From the NCBI RefSeq assembly GCF_003254585.1, contig NZ_QJGZ01000039.1:372001-436000 (forward strand): a stretch of 64,000 bases of DNA. Reading direction: 5' to 3'. Positions 45,283 through 54,239 of this stretch are shown piece by piece (the first letter of the stretch is position 1; the number at the start of each line of letters is the position of its first letter). A model generated the notes under the pieces. The model did not search any database. It saw only the letters and a list, made by a program, of their open reading frames with translations, and was not told the DNA's origin. The DNA comes from Flavobacterium sharifuzzamanii (GTDB taxonomy: Bacteria > Bacteroidota > Bacteroidia > Flavobacteriales > Flavobacteriaceae). A program made the position numbers and the translations under genes.

Positions 45283-45629
45283 TGAAAACATGCCTCGAAT
45301 GTTCTGCCAAAATTTTCGGCCGAGAAGACAAGAAATTCTGCTCTGATAGCTGTAGAAATGCGTACAATAACAAAATAAATAAAGATAGCACGAATTTCAT
45401 GCGAAATATAAACAACAAGTTACGCAAAAATTACCGTATTTTGGCAGAGTTAAATGTAGACGGAAAATCGAAAGCTTCTCGAGACAAATTATTAACAAAA
45501 GGTTTTGATTTTGAGTTCTTTACAAACATTTTACAGACCAAGACAGGAAATACATATTATTTCTTGTATGATCAAGGCTATCGTTCCTTGGACAATGATT
45601 ATTTTATGCTTGTTAAAAAAGAAATATAG
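45282..45629 (+). CDS. Small zinc-ribbon protein
   Basis: A 115-residue cytoplasmic protein with an N-terminal zinc ribbon (C4, C7, C20, C24: TCLECSAKIFGREDKKFCSD). The rest is Lys-rich and helical, with no family recognised. The start overlaps the stop of the GNAT-nitrilase gene, so it is part of the same transcript. Confidence 0.75.
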   Translation: MKTCLECSAKIFGREDKKFCSDSCRNAYNNKINKDSTNFMRNINNKLRKNYRILAELNVDGKSKASRDKLLTKGFDFEFFTNILQTKTGNTYYFLYDQGYRSLDNDYFMLVKKEI

Positions 45630-45645
45630 TTAGTATTTATTCACC

Positions 45646-48039
45646 ATGAGAAAAAACCCCACCTCAATTCTAGCCATAGTCTGCGTTCTAGCTTTACTTG
45701 GCATTATATACGCCACGATGATGCCGCAAGGAATCTCTAAAGACGATGAAGCGCTTGCTGAATTTTCGACCGAAAGAGCCTTAAATCAGGTCGAGATTAT
45801 AGCACAGAAACCGCACTATGTTGGATCTACCAATCACGAACTTGTTGCAAATTATCTTAAACTAGAATTAAACAGAATCGGATTAGAGACGAGTGTTCAG
45901 GAAGGTTTTACTCTAAATGACAAAGGCCTTTTGGTAAAGTCAAAAAATATTTTGGCTCGAATTAAAGGAACAAATAATACAAAAGCGCTTTTACTTCTTT
46001 CTCATTACGACAGTGCACCGCATTCTTTCTCAAAAGGTGCAAGCGATGATGCTTCTGGTGTCGCAACAATTTTAGAAGGTGTACGCGCCTTTTTATACTC
46101 AAAACATCCTCAAAAAAACGATATCATCATATTATTCTCTGATGCAGAAGAATTAGGATTAAATGGAGCTGCTTTATTTGTAAATCAGCACCCTTGGGCA
46201 AAAGACGTTGGTTTGGTTTTAAACTTTGAAGCAAGAGGAACTTCTGGCCCTAGCTATATGCTGATGGAAACCAATAAAGGAAATCAGGCTTTGGTTGAAG
46301 AATTTACTAAAGCGAAACCTTCTCATCCTGTTTCAAATTCGTTGATGTACAGCATATACAAAATGCTTCCAAACGATACCGATCTGACTGTTTTTAGAGA
46401 ACAAGGAAATATTCAAGGATTCAATTTTGCTTTTATTGATGGCCATTTTAACTATCACACACAGCAAGACGATATTCAGCATTTAAACAAAACTACATTA
46501 GCTCATCAAGGCACTTACATTATGCCTTTGCTAAAATACTTTACAAACATTGATTTGAACCAAACTGCGTCCACAGAAGATAATGTTTATTTCAGTGCGC
46601 CTTTTTCATTCATTAGTTACCCGTTTACTTGGGTAATGCCAATGACGCTTATTGCTTTTGGATTATTGGTTTTATTCATTTTTGTCGGAAGAGTAAAAAG
46701 AATTATCACTTTCACAGAAATCTTCAAAGGATTTGTTCCGCTTCTAGGATCTATTATAATTGCTGGATTGGTTACATTTTTGGGATGGAAGCTTATTCTT
46801 GAAATTTATCCGCAATACTCTGATCTCCTAAATGGATTTACTTATAATGGACATGCTTATATTGGCGCTTTTGTTACTTTGAGCATTGCTATCTGTTTTG
46901 CTTTCTACCATCATTTCTCTGAGGCAAAAACTACTATGAACCATTTTGTGGCTCCTCTGCTGCTTTGGATTATCATTAATGCATTTTTAGCCAATAGCTT
47001 AACTGGTGCAGGTTTCTTAATTATTCCTGTTTATTTCGGAATATTGCTATTCGGAATATTTGTCTTCACACAACATTACAGTTTAGGAATGAATTTAATT
47101 TTCTCTATTCCTGCACTGGCAATTGTTGCGCCTTTTATCGTAATGTTCCCAATTGGTCTTGGACTTAAAATACTTTACGGAAGTGCTATTTTGACCGTTT
47201 TATTGTTCGGATTATTACTTCCGATATTTGGAGCTTTCGCTAAAAAAGGAGCTTGGATTGTGGTTTTCTTTATTGCTTCAATTTCATTTTTCGCTTACGC
47301 AGGATATAATTCGGGTTACGAATATGGCAAAGCCAAATCAAACAGCTTACTGTACGTTTACAATGCCGACAACAATTCTGCTGTCTGGACGACTTATGAC
47401 ACTAATTTGGACGATTGGACTAAATCGTATTTAGGCGAAAAAAATCAAAAGGCTGTTGGTTTAAACACACTGCCTCTTTCAAGCAAGTACAATACTACTT
47501 TTACTTACAGCGCTATTGCTCCTGTTGTTGATGTTCCGAAACCTACAATTCAGTTTTTGAGAGATAGTGTTATTGGAAATAATAGATATTTAAAAATCAA
47601 AATTACTCCAAACAGAAAAGTAAACCGCTACGATATTTATGCAAATCCAAAAATGACGTTCTATAATTTTAAAGCAAACGGAGTGTCAACTTCTGGTGAA
47701 AAAGGAAATCGTCTGGAAAGAGAAGACAGCAAAATTTTATGTTATTATGTTGTTGGCAACGAGCCGCTTGAAATGGAGTTTTACATCAACAAATCAACTG
47801 TTTTTGATATGGATTTGATTGAAAGTTCTTTCGATTTAATGAGCAATCCGCTATTAAATGTTAAACCAAGAGAAAATTGGATGATGCCAACACCATTTGT
47901 GTTAAACGATGCTGTTCTCATTCAGCAGAAGATCAAACGATATACACCGCCCGTAAAACCGATTGAACCTGTTGTTCCAGTAGATAGCTTAACTGTTCCA
48001 AAAGATAGCATCAAACCTGTTACACAACCGCAACCTTAA
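45646..48039 (+). CDS. Membrane-anchored M28 family peptidase
   Basis: A 797-residue protein: one N-terminal membrane helix (about 8-24), an M28 aminopeptidase domain (about 60-310) with zinc ligands in LLSHYDSAPHSF (His), GASDDASGVA (Asp), FSDAEELG (Glu pair), and a further acidic site in NDTDLTVF, then at least eight membrane helices (about 325-570) and a C-terminal soluble domain. This layout is like the ER metallopeptidase type. Likely substrates are peptides at the inner membrane; not proven. Confidence 0.85.
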   Translation: MRKNPTSILAIVCVLALLGIIYATMMPQGISKDDEALAEFSTERALNQVEIIAQKPHYVGSTNHELVANYLKLELNRIGLETSVQEGFTLNDKGLLVKSKNILARIKGTNNTKALLLLSHYDSAPHSFSKGASDDASGVATILEGVRAFLYSKHPQKNDIIILFSDAEELGLNGAALFVNQHPWAKDVGLVLNFEARGTSGPSYMLMETNKGNQALVEEFTKAKPSHPVSNSLMYSIYKMLPNDTDLTVFREQGNIQGFNFAFIDGHFNYHTQQDDIQHLNKTTLAHQGTYIMPLLKYFTNIDLNQTASTEDNVYFSAPFSFISYPFTWVMPMTLIAFGLLVLFIFVGRVKRIITFTEIFKGFVPLLGSIIIAGLVTFLGWKLILEIYPQYSDLLNGFTYNGHAYIGAFVTLSIAICFAFYHHFSEAKTTMNHFVAPLLLWIIINAFLANSLTGAGFLIIPVYFGILLFGIFVFTQHYSLGMNLIFSIPALAIVAPFIVMFPIGLGLKILYGSAILTVLLFGLLLPIFGAFAKKGAWIVVFFIASISFFAYAGYNSGYEYGKAKSNSLLYVYNADNNSAVWTTYDTNLDDWTKSYLGEKNQKAVGLNTLPLSSKYNTTFTYSAIAPVVDVPKPTIQFLRDSVIGNNRYLKIKITPNRKVNRYDIYANPKMTFYNFKANGVSTSGEKGNRLEREDSKILCYYVVGNEPLEMEFYINKSTVFDMDLIESSFDLMSNPLLNVKPRENWMMPTPFVLNDAVLIQQKIKRYTPPVKPIEPVVPVDSLTVPKDSIKPVTQPQP

Positions 48040-48060
48040 TCAAAGCTAAAAACTAATGCT

Positions 48061-48480
48061 ATGGCAACAAATATTTCTACAATCGTTTTGAATGCCCAAG
48101 TTGAAAAAGTTTGGAATGTATTGACAAAACCAGAATTAGTCAAGCAATGGCAATATGGAAGTGATTTAATTACTGATTGGAAAATCGGCAATGAAATAAG
48201 ATTTAGGAATGAATGGGAAGGCCAAGTTTTTGAGCAATGGGGAACCGTTTTAGAAGTTGTTCAAAATCAGAAAATCAAATATTCTTTGTTTTTTCCAAGA
48301 CCAGGATTAGAAGATAAACCTGAGAATTATTTCATAATGAGTTATGTTCTAACTGAAGAAGGTCAGCAGACAAAACTCGAAATAATTCAGGAGGATAATC
48401 GTCCTGGAGCAGTTCAGGAGAAACCACAAGGAGAAGAAAATCCAATTCTACAGGCATTAAAAGCCGTAATAGAATCGTAA
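48061..48480 (+). CDS. SRPBCC/AHSA1-like protein
   Basis: A 139-residue START-like (SRPBCC) protein with the usual AHSA1 features: KVWNVLTKPELVKQW at the start, the central EQWGTVLEVV and a C-terminal helix. These proteins bind hydrophobic ligands or act as co-chaperones. It lies 21 bases after the M28 gene and is followed by a terminator. Confidence 0.8.
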   Translation: MATNISTIVLNAQVEKVWNVLTKPELVKQWQYGSDLITDWKIGNEIRFRNEWEGQVFEQWGTVLEVVQNQKIKYSLFFPRPGLEDKPENYFIMSYVLTEEGQQTKLEIIQEDNRPGAVQEKPQGEENPILQALKAVIES

Positions 48481-48485
48481 ATAAT

Positions 48486-48513
48486 AGAGCAGATTTGTTA
48501 ATCTGCTCTTTTT
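48486..48513 (+). terminator. Terminator after the SRPBCC gene
   Basis: Stem AGAGCAGAT with complement ATCTGCTCT, 6-base loop, followed by T-rich DNA. Confidence 0.7.
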
Positions 48514-48548
48514 ATTTGATTCATAGTTAAAAAACCTCTCTGACTCTG

Positions 48549-48556
48549 TAACTTTG
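48549..48556 (+). promoter_or_regulatory. -7 promoter box for the epimerase gene
   Basis: TAACTTTG, 18 bases before the start codon. Confidence 0.5.
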
Positions 48557-48573
48557 CACTTTTAAAAGAAAAA

Positions 48574-49389
48574 ATGACAAAAATTAGCATACTTGGTTGT
48601 GGTTGGCTGGGATTTCCTTTAGCGAAAGCATTACTTAAAAAAGGAATTTCGGTAAACGGATCAACAACCTCAGAAAACAAACTTCCTATTTTAAAAGAGG
48701 CTGGGATAAATCCTTTTTTGGTGACTGTCGAAAGCGAAGATGTTTCTGAAAACATTACTGATTTTTTAGCGGAAAGCGAAATCTTAATAATAGACATTCC
48801 GCCAAAATTGAGAACAGTCGATCCAAGTTCTGAGAAGAAAGCTTTTGTAGAAAAAATCAAGAATCTAATTCCCTTTATAGAAAAATCAACCATTAAGAAA
48901 GTCCTTTTTGTGAGTTCAACTTCTGTTTATGGAGATGATAATGGTTTGGTAACAGAAGAAAGCATTCCAAATCCAGACACCGAAAGTGGCAAGCAATTAG
49001 TTTTAGCCGAAAAGCTTCTTCAAGAAAATCAATATTTCGAAACCACAATTTTACGTTTTGGCGGATTAATTGGCGAGGATCGCCATCCTATTAAATTTCT
49101 TGCTGGAAAAGAAAACATTGAAAATCCAGACGCTCCCATTAATCTAATTCATCAAAAAGATTGCATTGGCGTTATTGAAGCCATCATAAATCAATCTAAA
49201 AGGAATGAGGTTTTTAATGCCGTTGCGCCTTTTCACCCAACAAGAGAAGAATATTACACTTCAAAAGCTATTGAAATGGATTTGGCTTTACCTAAATTCA
49301 GTTCTCAACAATCTGATATTAAAAAGGTTATTTCGAGTGAAAAGATAGAACGCAAATTACAGTATAAATTTATCTTAGAAGAATATTAA
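48574..49389 (+). CDS. NAD(P)-dependent epimerase/SDR-like protein
   Basis: A 271-residue extended-SDR type protein close to the YeeZ group. Rossmann motif ILGCGWLGFPLA at 5-16, VLFVSSTSVYGDD with the catalytic Ser/Tyr region (Y in SVYGD) and FNAVAPFHPTREEYY at the C-terminal end. The function of YeeZ-type proteins is not settled. Transcribed from its own promoter. Confidence 0.8.
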   Translation: MTKISILGCGWLGFPLAKALLKKGISVNGSTTSENKLPILKEAGINPFLVTVESEDVSENITDFLAESEILIIDIPPKLRTVDPSSEKKAFVEKIKNLIPFIEKSTIKKVLFVSSTSVYGDDNGLVTEESIPNPDTESGKQLVLAEKLLQENQYFETTILRFGGLIGEDRHPIKFLAGKENIENPDAPINLIHQKDCIGVIEAIINQSKRNEVFNAVAPFHPTREEYYTSKAIEMDLALPKFSSQQSDIKKVISSEKIERKLQYKFILEEY

Positions 49390-49454
49390 AACTTTCAAAT
49401 AAAGATTAAATAAAAACACTATTTTTCCTTCATAAAAAATAAGTGTTTTCCCAG

Positions 49455-51323
49455 ATGAAAAAATTCAGGTTTCTATTTTCAATCAGTATTTTACTGTTTA
49501 CTTTCTTCCAAAGTTACTCCCAAAACGATTCTATTCCCGAGGAAGCAGAAAAAATAAAACAATTTCACGCCGATATCGTTGTTAAGGAAAATGGAAATCT
49601 AATTGTTACCGAAACTATTAAAGTTTATGCTAATGGCACACAAATACAGCGAGGCATCTTTAGGGAACTTCCCATAAAGAGCACTTCTCCAAAAGCGTCC
49701 CAAAACAATTACTACACGGTTTTAAATGTTACCCGAAACGGCTTTAATGAGCCATATCACGTGTCTTCAGGATTTGAAAAATTTGAAATCTATATTGGTA
49801 ACCAAAAATATTCTATTGCAAAAGGAAATCACACTTACAAAATAACTTATGAAGTAGAAGCCCAACTGCATTCTTACAATGACTTTGATGAAGTTTACTG
49901 GAACGTAACGGGTAATTATTGGGATTTTGAAATTGACAATGTTACAGCAAAACTGACCTTACCAAAATCTGCAAAAGCATTTCAAACAGCTTGTTATACA
50001 GGTGTTTTGGGTTCGAAAGCGCACGAATGCGATTCAAAAATTATAGACAATACTGTCTATTTCACTTCCAAAAATCTAAAAAAAGAAGAAGGTTTTACCA
50101 TTGCCGCAGGTTTTCCTAAAGGCATTGTTAATCAGCCGTTTTTTAGGCCTCACTATAAAATGGAGGAATTTTTAGAAGCTGATAAAATAGGGTTTGCAAT
50201 TGCTGTTGTTTTTGCATGCTTCGCATTTTACTATTTTTCATGGAAGCGATATGGTAAAGACCCAAAGTTAAAAAGCGAACGCAGAACTATTGATTTAAAA
50301 AGCCTCTATTCGCCAACGTCTTTACAACACATACACGATCAAAGCATTAATTCTCAAACGCTTTTAGTTACCATAATCAGCCTTTCTTTAAAAGGCGCTC
50401 TCGAAATTTCAGATAATGGAAAAGAAACTTGGGCTGATGATTTTAAATATTCGCTTAAAGTCGGAAATAAAACAGAAGGTTTATCTAAAGAAGAAAATGC
50501 AGTTCTAAATACTTTATTTAGCGAAAAAGATTCTTTTGAATTAGATAAAGAAACGTATAAGATCTTTAACGAAGCAAAAATAGCACTTGAAAAACCGTTA
50601 CAAGAGCAGTATAATTTAGAAGATTATCATTCTATTAATTTTAAACAAATGTCAATTGGCTTTGTAATTACAATTGGCGCTTTATTGGGTTATTGCCAAT
50701 ATTCAAAAGGTACTATTTATTGGGCCGTTATTTTCGGATTTACAATGCTCGTATTTACTTATTTATTGCTTAAAGGCGCTGTAGAAACATTTGTTCAAAA
50801 AGATTATAAATCAACCGCTTTTTGTCTTTTCTTATCGCTATTTACAGGCATTTTTTCTGCTGGCTGGTATCTTGCGAGTAATACTGACAAAAGTTATTCG
50901 GTTCTAACTTTGCTAGTGCTTTTTTTAATAATTATCGGATTTAGCATCTATTTAAGTCTAATAGGCGCTTATACAGAACTTGGACTTGAAACAAAAGCCG
51001 AAATCGAAAAGCTGAAAGAATATCTATTAAATTATAAACCAGAAGAAAGTTCCGCAATTAGTGTTTATGAAGAAAACCTGCCTTACGCCTTTGCATTAGG
51101 AATTGAAGATGAATGGAATCTCAAGTTTATTGATATTCTTAAAAAACTAAATTATACCAATAAATGGATTAAAACGGATAGTAGCGACTATGTTTCTTCT
51201 CCAGCGTTTTTCATGAGCTTTAGAACCTCGTACACTACTTATTCGACATCTTCCAGCAGTGGAAGTTCTGGCGGAGGAAGCTCTGGCGGCGGCGGTGGCG
51301 GCGGTGGAGGTGGAGGCTGGTAA
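49455..51323 (+). CDS. DUF2207 family membrane protein
   Basis: A 622-residue protein with a signal peptide (start ATG 49455; a GTG four codons upstream is also open). The N-terminal domain (about 30-215) matches DUF2207: FHADIVVKENGNLIVTETI, YWNVTGNYWDFEIDN. Membrane helices at about 240 and 400-510 follow, and the C-terminus ends in a Ser- and Gly-rich tail (GGSSGGG repeats), as is usual in the family. The function is unknown. It is not a surface adhesin by any visible signal. Confidence 0.85.
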   Translation: MKKFRFLFSISILLFTFFQSYSQNDSIPEEAEKIKQFHADIVVKENGNLIVTETIKVYANGTQIQRGIFRELPIKSTSPKASQNNYYTVLNVTRNGFNEPYHVSSGFEKFEIYIGNQKYSIAKGNHTYKITYEVEAQLHSYNDFDEVYWNVTGNYWDFEIDNVTAKLTLPKSAKAFQTACYTGVLGSKAHECDSKIIDNTVYFTSKNLKKEEGFTIAAGFPKGIVNQPFFRPHYKMEEFLEADKIGFAIAVVFACFAFYYFSWKRYGKDPKLKSERRTIDLKSLYSPTSLQHIHDQSINSQTLLVTIISLSLKGALEISDNGKETWADDFKYSLKVGNKTEGLSKEENAVLNTLFSEKDSFELDKETYKIFNEAKIALEKPLQEQYNLEDYHSINFKQMSIGFVITIGALLGYCQYSKGTIYWAVIFGFTMLVFTYLLLKGAVETFVQKDYKSTAFCLFLSLFTGIFSAGWYLASNTDKSYSVLTLLVLFLIIIGFSIYLSLIGAYTELGLETKAEIEKLKEYLLNYKPEESSAISVYEENLPYAFALGIEDEWNLKFIDILKKLNYTNKWIKTDSSDYVSSPAFFMSFRTSYTTYSTSSSSGSSGGGSSGGGGGGGGGGGW

Positions 51324-51414
51324 AATCCTCTAAGATTTAACTTATATAATTTATTGGTTTAAAAAAACTTTGCGAACTTAGCGATAAACTTTTGCGCCCT
51401 TGCAGTTAAAAATT

Positions 51415-51891
51415 ATGGAAACAGTCTATATCAATTCGCCTCTAGGAATCACCAAAATCATTGGAGATGAGAACGGCATTTCCGTAATTTCTGTTTCTGA
51501 TGTTGGCACGAATGAAGTTTCTAAGGAAATTCCAGAAGTTTTAAAAGAAGCCGTTTTACAGCTAAATGAATATTTTGAAGGCAGAAGAACCGATTTTGAT
51601 TTAAAACTGAATCCGCAAGGAACCGAATTTCAGCAGAAAGTCTGGAAATCTCTTCTTGAAATTCCGTACGGAAAAACGGTAAGCTACATGGATCAGACCA
51701 AAAAGCTGGGAGATATAAAAGCAATTCGTGCCGTAGCCTCGGCAAATGGCAAAAATCCACTTTGGATTGTAGTTCCTTGCCATCGCGTTATTGGCACAAA
51801 CGGCTCTTTAACTGGTTACGCGGGAGGTTTATCTCGTAAAAAATGGCTTTTAGAACATGAAAGTCCGTCTTTACAGCAAAGTTTGTTTTAG
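51415..51891 (+). CDS. ogt: Methylated-DNA-protein cysteine methyltransferase
   Basis: Suicide repair protein that removes methyl groups from O6-methylguanine. The 158-residue protein starts at ATG 51415 (METVYINSPLGI); the open frame runs back to a TTG five codons earlier. The acceptor Cys is C122 in PCHRVIG; IPYGKTVSYMDQ and GYAGGLSRKKWLLEHE are conserved. It is the first of three repair-like genes on the same strand. Confidence 0.93.
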   Translation: METVYINSPLGITKIIGDENGISVISVSDVGTNEVSKEIPEVLKEAVLQLNEYFEGRRTDFDLKLNPQGTEFQQKVWKSLLEIPYGKTVSYMDQTKKLGDIKAIRAVASANGKNPLWIVVPCHRVIGTNGSLTGYAGGLSRKKWLLEHESPSLQQSLF

Positions 51892-51899
51892 TATTTTTT

Positions 51900-52065
51900 T
51901 GCCACGAATTTCACGAATTACGCTAATTTTTTTCCCTTTGATCTTTTTATTTTTAAATCTCAATATTTAAAATAAGAAAATTCACTCAATTAAACATTTC
52001 GTCATTTATAAAAAATCAAATTTGCGTATATTTATATCGGCAAAGAATTAGTGAAATTCGTGGCA
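51900..52065. repeat. Inverted repeat (TGCCACGAATTTCAC)
   Basis: Arms 51900-51914 and 52051-52065 are perfect 15-base reverse complements about 136 bases apart, of the same phrase family as the CGTGGC repeats at 3.8 and 37.2 kb. Non-coding. Confidence 0.7.
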
Positions 52066-52082
52066 GACACATAGCAAAAAAT

Positions 52083-52796
52083 ATGATTGAAAAAATTAAT
52101 CTCAACAATATTCTCTTTCTTGATATAGAAACCGTTCCTGAAGAAGAAAACTTCAATTCGCTTGACGCGGAAATGCAGTCACTTTGGGATTTAAAAACGC
52201 AATATCAGCGAAAAGATGAGTTTTCTCCAGAAGAATTTTACGAACGTGCTGGAATCTGGGCAGAGTTCGGAAAGATAATCTGTATCTCGGTTGGCTTTTT
52301 TACCATCAAAGGCGATGTGCGCAATTTTAGAGTAACTTCATTTTTTGGTGAAGAAAAGAAAATCCTAAAAGACTTTTCAAATCTGATTAACAATCATTTT
52401 AATCAGCCTCAACATTTGCTGTGTGGACATAATTCGAAAGAATTTGATATTCCGTTTATTGCCCGAAGAATGATCATTAATCAAATGCCTATTCCAGATA
52501 AACTGAATTTATTTGGAAAAAAACCTTGGGAAATTCCGCATTTGGATACTTTAGAATTATGGAAGTTTGGCGATTATAAGCATTTTACTTCTTTAAAACT
52601 TCTCACTAAGATTCTCGGCGTGCCATCGCCAAAAGGAGATATTGACGGAAGCCAGGTTGCTCACGTATATTATGTCGAAAAAGATATTGACAGAATCATT
52701 ACGTATTGTGAAAAAGATACAATTGCTGTAGCTCAGATTTTCCTTCGCTTGCGCCGAGAGGATTTACTAATTGATGATGAAATAATTCATGTATAA
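52083..52796 (+). CDS. Predicted PolB-like 3'-5' exonuclease
   Basis: A 237-residue DEDDy-type exonuclease related to the proofreading domain of family B polymerases. Exo I LFLDIETVPEE (D14, E16), Exo II in CGHNSKEFDIPF and Exo III YCEKDTIAVAQ with the Tyr and Asp. It acts on single-stranded DNA ends; its role in vivo is unknown. Lies between ogt and an AlkZ-like gene. Confidence 0.85.
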   Translation: MIEKINLNNILFLDIETVPEEENFNSLDAEMQSLWDLKTQYQRKDEFSPEEFYERAGIWAEFGKIICISVGFFTIKGDVRNFRVTSFFGEEKKILKDFSNLINNHFNQPQHLLCGHNSKEFDIPFIARRMIINQMPIPDKLNLFGKKPWEIPHLDTLELWKFGDYKHFTSLKLLTKILGVPSPKGDIDGSQVAHVYYVEKDIDRIITYCEKDTIAVAQIFLRLRREDLLIDDEIIHV

Positions 52797-52876
52797 CTTC
52801 TTTAGATGCTAAGGTTCTGAGTTACTAAGATTCTAAGATTCTTTTGCATGAACTTATATAACTTATATGGTTTAAA

Positions 52877-53950
52877 ATGATTCATTCCGAAATTTCACAT
52901 TATCGTATGGCTTCTCAGAAGCTTTATCTGGAAAACCAATGTTCTCCTGAGGAAATTGTACGTCATTTTGGTGCTATGCAGGCTCAGGATTATGCTATGG
53001 CAAAATGGGCAATTGGTTCTCGATGCAATTCTTCTGAAAAAGAAATTGAAGAAGCCGTTAATTCAGGAAAAATAATCAGAACTCATATTCTACGTCCAAC
53101 TTGGCATTTTGTTTCTGCTGATGATATTTATTGGATGCTCGATCTTTCGGCTCCACAGGTACAAAGATTTACCATTTCTGCCGCTAAAAAATTTGATTAT
53201 GATTTGAAGAAATTAGATCAAATCAATAATAAAATTCAAAAACTGTTATCAGGCAATAATCATTTGACTCGGGATGAAATCATGCTAGAACTTGATATTA
53301 AAAGAACTTCTAAAGAAGATTTTTTAAGCGCTGCCATTATGATGCATGCTGAACTGGATGGTTTGGTATGCAACGGAAGAATGAAAGGCAAACAGATTAC
53401 TTATGCTTTGCTCGAAGAAAGAGTTTCTAAACCAAAAACTAAATTATCAAAAGAAGAAAGTTTAGCCAAACTCGCTTTGCGCTATTTTGAAAGTCATGGC
53501 CCAGCCACAGTACTTGATTTTTCTTGGTGGTCTGGTTTTGCGCCAACAATTTGCCAGAAAGCAATTAACGCAATTGAGTTGCAATTAAACTCCATTGCCG
53601 TTGATAATCAGACTTATTGGCTTGCTAAAAATCGTTCTTTAGAAGATAACTTTCGCGAAAGTGTACATTTTCTTCCAGCATTCGATGAAATTTTGATTTC
53701 ATACAAATCGCGTGAAGTTTCATTTTCAGGAGATCATCAATCCAAAACTTTTACCAATAATGGCATTTTTAAACCTGTCATTTTAGAAAATGGAAAAGTG
53801 ATTGGAATCTGGAAACGAACCATTAAAAAAGATCATGTGAAAATTGAAACGGAGTTTTTTAATGAAACTGAAACTTCAAAAAAGGAAATTTTGTTCGAAG
53901 GAATTAAAGCTTTTGAAACTTATTTGGAAACCAAAGTTATCATTGAGTAA
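52877..53950 (+). CDS. AlkZ-like winged-helix DNA glycosylase
   Basis: A 357-residue member of the HTH_42 (DUF1006/YcaQ-AlkZ) family. The catalytic QxQ motif is at Q35-A-Q37 in FGAMQAQDYAM, as in AlkZ, which excises bases from interstrand crosslinks and alkylated DNA. Three winged-helix modules are expected over the length; FSWWSGFAP and HFLPAFDEILISYKSR are typical. No antibiotic cluster is near, so a general alkylation-repair role is more likely than self-resistance. Confidence 0.85.
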   Translation: MIHSEISHYRMASQKLYLENQCSPEEIVRHFGAMQAQDYAMAKWAIGSRCNSSEKEIEEAVNSGKIIRTHILRPTWHFVSADDIYWMLDLSAPQVQRFTISAAKKFDYDLKKLDQINNKIQKLLSGNNHLTRDEIMLELDIKRTSKEDFLSAAIMMHAELDGLVCNGRMKGKQITYALLEERVSKPKTKLSKEESLAKLALRYFESHGPATVLDFSWWSGFAPTICQKAINAIELQLNSIAVDNQTYWLAKNRSLEDNFRESVHFLPAFDEILISYKSREVSFSGDHQSKTFTNNGIFKPVILENGKVIGIWKRTIKKDHVKIETEFFNETETSKKEILFEGIKAFETYLETKVIIE

Positions 53951-53980
53951 TTAATTTTCAAAAATAGATAATTAGATTTC

Positions 53981-54002
53981 GCCCCACTCGGGCTTTTTTT
54001 AA
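53981..54002 (+). terminator. Terminator after the AlkZ-like gene
   Basis: Short hairpin GCCCCACTCGGGC followed by seven T; 31 bases after the stop. Confidence 0.5.
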
Positions 54003-54025
54003 TTTATAACCTGAATGATTTCTGT

Positions 54026-54109
54026 AAATATTTCGCTCTTCCAGAGCTTTTTTATTTGCATATAATTTTGTTTTATAAAGTTTACTAGCTCTGGAAGAGC
54101 GAAATATTT
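54026..54109. repeat. Perfect long hairpin repeat
   Basis: Arms 54026-54047 and 54088-54109 (AAATATTTCGCTCTTCCAGAGC and its complement) pair perfectly over 22 bases; a CCCCAGCGGGG-type palindrome follows at about 54.14 kb. Non-coding, and one more family of dispersed-looking repeats. Confidence 0.8.
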
Positions 54110-54239
54110 GTAGCAAATGAAATTTTCCTATTTCAAAAAGCCCCAGCGGGGCAACATATCAACTCAAATTCCCGTCTCATTACATAAAATATTTATGCAT
54201 TTTATTGCTAAATAATTACATTTACAAAAAATTGTAATT

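Noticed and set aside
48498..48893. 131-residue minus-strand ORF
   Set aside because: Shadow of the epimerase gene.
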